A stretch of DNA of 7,039 nt from Planctomycetota bacterium. Its GTDB lineage: Bacteria > Planctomycetota > Planctomycetia > Planctomycetales > Planctomycetaceae. The stretch spans positions 1 through 7,039 of the forward strand of contig JAJRTM010000864.1 of the NCBI GenBank assembly GCA_024278285.1, read 5' to 3'. Numbering within the stretch: the stretch's first letter is position 1; each line of letters begins with the position of its first letter. The position numbers and the translations under genes were made by a program. The notes below the pieces were generated by a model that worked only from the letters and a program-made list of their open reading frames with translations, searched no databases and was not told where the DNA came from. Shown piece after piece: positions 5,358 to 7,039 of this stretch.

Positions 5358-7039
5358 ATGGCTTTAATTGAAGCGTTTGTACGCAACCCCATCAAAGTAA
5401 TCGTGGGGATACTGCTTGTTTCGTTGTTCGGCATCGTCTTCTTTTTGCGAATGCCGATGCAGTTGACGCCTGAGGTGCAGCGACCTTCGATCACGGTTTC
5501 CACACGCTGGCCCGGAGCGAGTCCGCAGGAAGTGGAACGCGAAATTGTTCTGGAACAGGAAGAGTACCTCAAATCTGTTGAGGGGTTGGTGCGACTCATT
5601 TCTGAAAGTGGCGATTCCAAAGGTTCAATCACGCTCGAATTTCAAGTCGGGACCAATCTGGATCAGGCGCTACTGAAAGTTAATTCTCGATTACAGCAGG
5701 TTCCCGATTACCCGGAGAACGCAGACCAACCGGTGATCAGTACTTCGAACGCGAATGACTCCCCGATCGCGTGGTTCATTTTCAGCGCCCGGCATCCCGA
5801 AGAAGAAGAGTTGGTTGCGTTTGAGGAAAAATATCCCGATTTAAAAAAAGAGTTGGAGCATGTCCGCCGGGCGCACAATGTTGGTTTAGCGATGCTGCGG
5901 TTGAGGAAACTGGCGAAAGTGCATCCGGAAGTGGAAGAGTTGCTCCCTTCCAAAGATCTGGATGTCACCAAACTTCGTCGGTTCGCAGAAGATGAAATTG
6001 AGGCACGCTTTGAACGAGTCCCTGGCGTATCACAATCGAATGTGATTGGGGGTCTGGAAGATGAATTACAAGTTGTTGTTGATCCCGAAGAACTGGCGGC
6101 GCGGCAGTTGACAATTCTCGATGTGAGGCGAGTGCTTCGCGGCCAAAACGCAGATACTTCAGCAGGAAACTTCTGGGAAGGGAAACGGAAATGGGTCGTA
6201 CGGACACTCGGGCAGTTTGAATGTATTGAGGATGTCGAGAGGCAGCTTCTAGCAGTGCGCGATGGCGCCCCGGTTTATGTGCGTGATGTAGCGGAAGTTC
6301 GCCTTGGCTACAAAAAGCCGGACGGACTGGTAAGGCGATTTGGTGAATCGAGCATCGCGATCAATTGCATTCGTGAAACTGGTTCTAACGTGCTGGAAAT
6401 TATGAATGGACTGCGGGCAGCGCGAGATTTAATCGATGAAGACATCCTCAAGGATCGCGGCTTGCAGTTGATTCAGGTTTATGATGAAACCGATTACATT
6501 TATTCATCGGTGAATCTGGTGCGGCAAAACATTTTTGTCGGCGGTGCGTTAACGATGATCGTACTCATGCTGTTTCTGCATTTGAATGGGCGAACGCTTA
6601 TTTTGATTCCATTCATCCTGCTTTCTGCACTGGCGGCGGCTTATTTCAACGCGTGGTTTTTTGCGATTACGCTCGGCTTGATTTTCTTCGCAGGCTTCTG
6701 GTATGCACGCGGTGCGCTCATTGTTGGTGTCGCGATTCCGATCAGTATCGTTGGTACTTTTTTAATTCTGGGGCTGCTTGGGCGTTCATTAAATGTGATC
6801 AGTCTGGCGGGGCTGGCGTTTGCAGTCGGGATGCTCGTTGATAATGCAGTTGTCGTACTGGAAAATATTTATCGTCATTCACAAATGGGGGAAGGGCGGT
6901 TTGAGGCGGCGATTAAAGGGACGCACGAAGTCTGGGGAGCGGTTGTTGCATCGACATTGACGACAATCGCTGTCTTCTTGCCTGTAATATTTGTGCAGGA
7001 AGAAGCGGGCCAGTTGTTTCAGGATATCGCGCTCGCGAT
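5358..7039 (+). CDS. RND-family efflux permease (AcrB/MexB-like), 3' end outside window
   Basis: This is the first 560 residues of an inner-membrane, proton-driven RND pump. Seen: TM1 (about 8-30), the porter-domain start LTPEVQRPSITVSTRWPGAS, the trimer/porter motifs VPGVSQSNVIGG (221-232), VDPEELAARQLT and LRGQNADTSAGNF, and APVYVRDVAEVRLG. TM2 (about 388-408) follows, then TM3 with VAIPISIVGTF (458-468), TM4 with AGLAFAVGMLVDNAVVVLEN (484-503), and the region after it to FLPVIFV. Two additions relative to AcrB stand out: about 50 charged residues at about 146-200 and an extra hydrophobic hairpin at about 413-451. The TM4 acidic pair is D495-N496 instead of Asp-Asp. The ATG at 5358 matches the usual N-terminus (MALIEAFVRNPIKV), but the ribosome site is poor. 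No adaptor (HlyD-like) or TolC gene precedes it; they may follow. The substrate is unknown. Confidence 0.93.
   Translation, partial: MALIEAFVRNPIKVIVGILLVSLFGIVFFLRMPMQLTPEVQRPSITVSTRWPGASPQEVEREIVLEQEEYLKSVEGLVRLISESGDSKGSITLEFQVGTNLDQALLKVNSRLQQVPDYPENADQPVISTSNANDSPIAWFIFSARHPEEEELVAFEEKYPDLKKELEHVRRAHNVGLAMLRLRKLAKVHPEVEELLPSKDLDVTKLRRFAEDEIEARFERVPGVSQSNVIGGLEDELQVVVDPEELAARQLTILDVRRVLRGQNADTSAGNFWEGKRKWVVRTLGQFECIEDVERQLLAVRDGAPVYVRDVAEVRLGYKKPDGLVRRFGESSIAINCIRETGSNVLEIMNGLRAARDLIDEDILKDRGLQLIQVYDETDYIYSSVNLVRQNIFVGGALTMIVLMLFLHLNGRTLILIPFILLSALAAAYFNAWFFAITLGLIFFAGFWYARGALIVGVAIPISIVGTFLILGLLGRSLNVISLAGLAFAVGMLVDNAVVVLENIYRHSQMGEGRFEAAIKGTHEVWGAVVASTLTTIAVFLPVIFVQEEAGQLFQDIALA

Noticed and set aside
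5258..6207. Three minus-strand open frames (5258-5632, 5708-5971, 5965-6207) opposite the RND gene
   Set aside because: They are antisense shadows of a continuous, well-matched permease coding frame.

Overview
The window looks like chromosomal DNA of a planctomycete, probably of the Gimesia/Rubinisphaera type. This is inferred from gene content and was not tested by any search. The indicators are a DUF1559 prepilin-like protein beside a small carboxypeptidase-regulatory-like lipoprotein, a secreted Cys-type sulfatase, an RND permease with lineage-style insertions, and several intergenic palindromic repeats. There are seven protein genes, two of them cut by the window edges. I found no rRNA, tRNA, CRISPR array or transposase.

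Region 1 (1-1095, minus strand) is a surface-protein pair. A 133-residue lipoprotein is followed by the N-terminal part of a DUF1559 pseudopilin-like protein. The gap between them holds a terminator-like hairpin with a T tract and a possible promoter, so the pilin may have its own attenuated leader. Region 2 (1096-2246) is mostly non-coding. It holds a short repeat element (A), a 96-residue unknown protein on the plus strand with hairpins after its stop, and a 220-bp element with inverted-repeat ends (B). Region 3 (2247-3106, minus) is a likely two-gene unit: pgpA (phosphatidylglycerophosphatase A, membrane lipid synthesis) followed by a small PadR-like winged-helix regulator. Region 4 (3107-3608) is 500 bp of repeat DNA: a 317-bp nested palindrome (C) and a smaller inverted repeat (D). 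Region 5 (3609-7039) is a divergent pair. A secreted sulfatase is on the minus strand, and on the plus strand an RND-family efflux permease runs off the window end. They share a 288-bp control region with a tandem pair of identical palindromes.

The genes do not form one pathway. The most interesting signals are two insertions in the RND permease (a charged helical segment of about 50 residues in the porter domain and an extra transmembrane hairpin between TM2 and TM3), the family of nested palindromic elements sharing the motif CAATTACTGTC, and the possible attenuator before the pilin gene. I did not find convincing evidence of a wholly new system.
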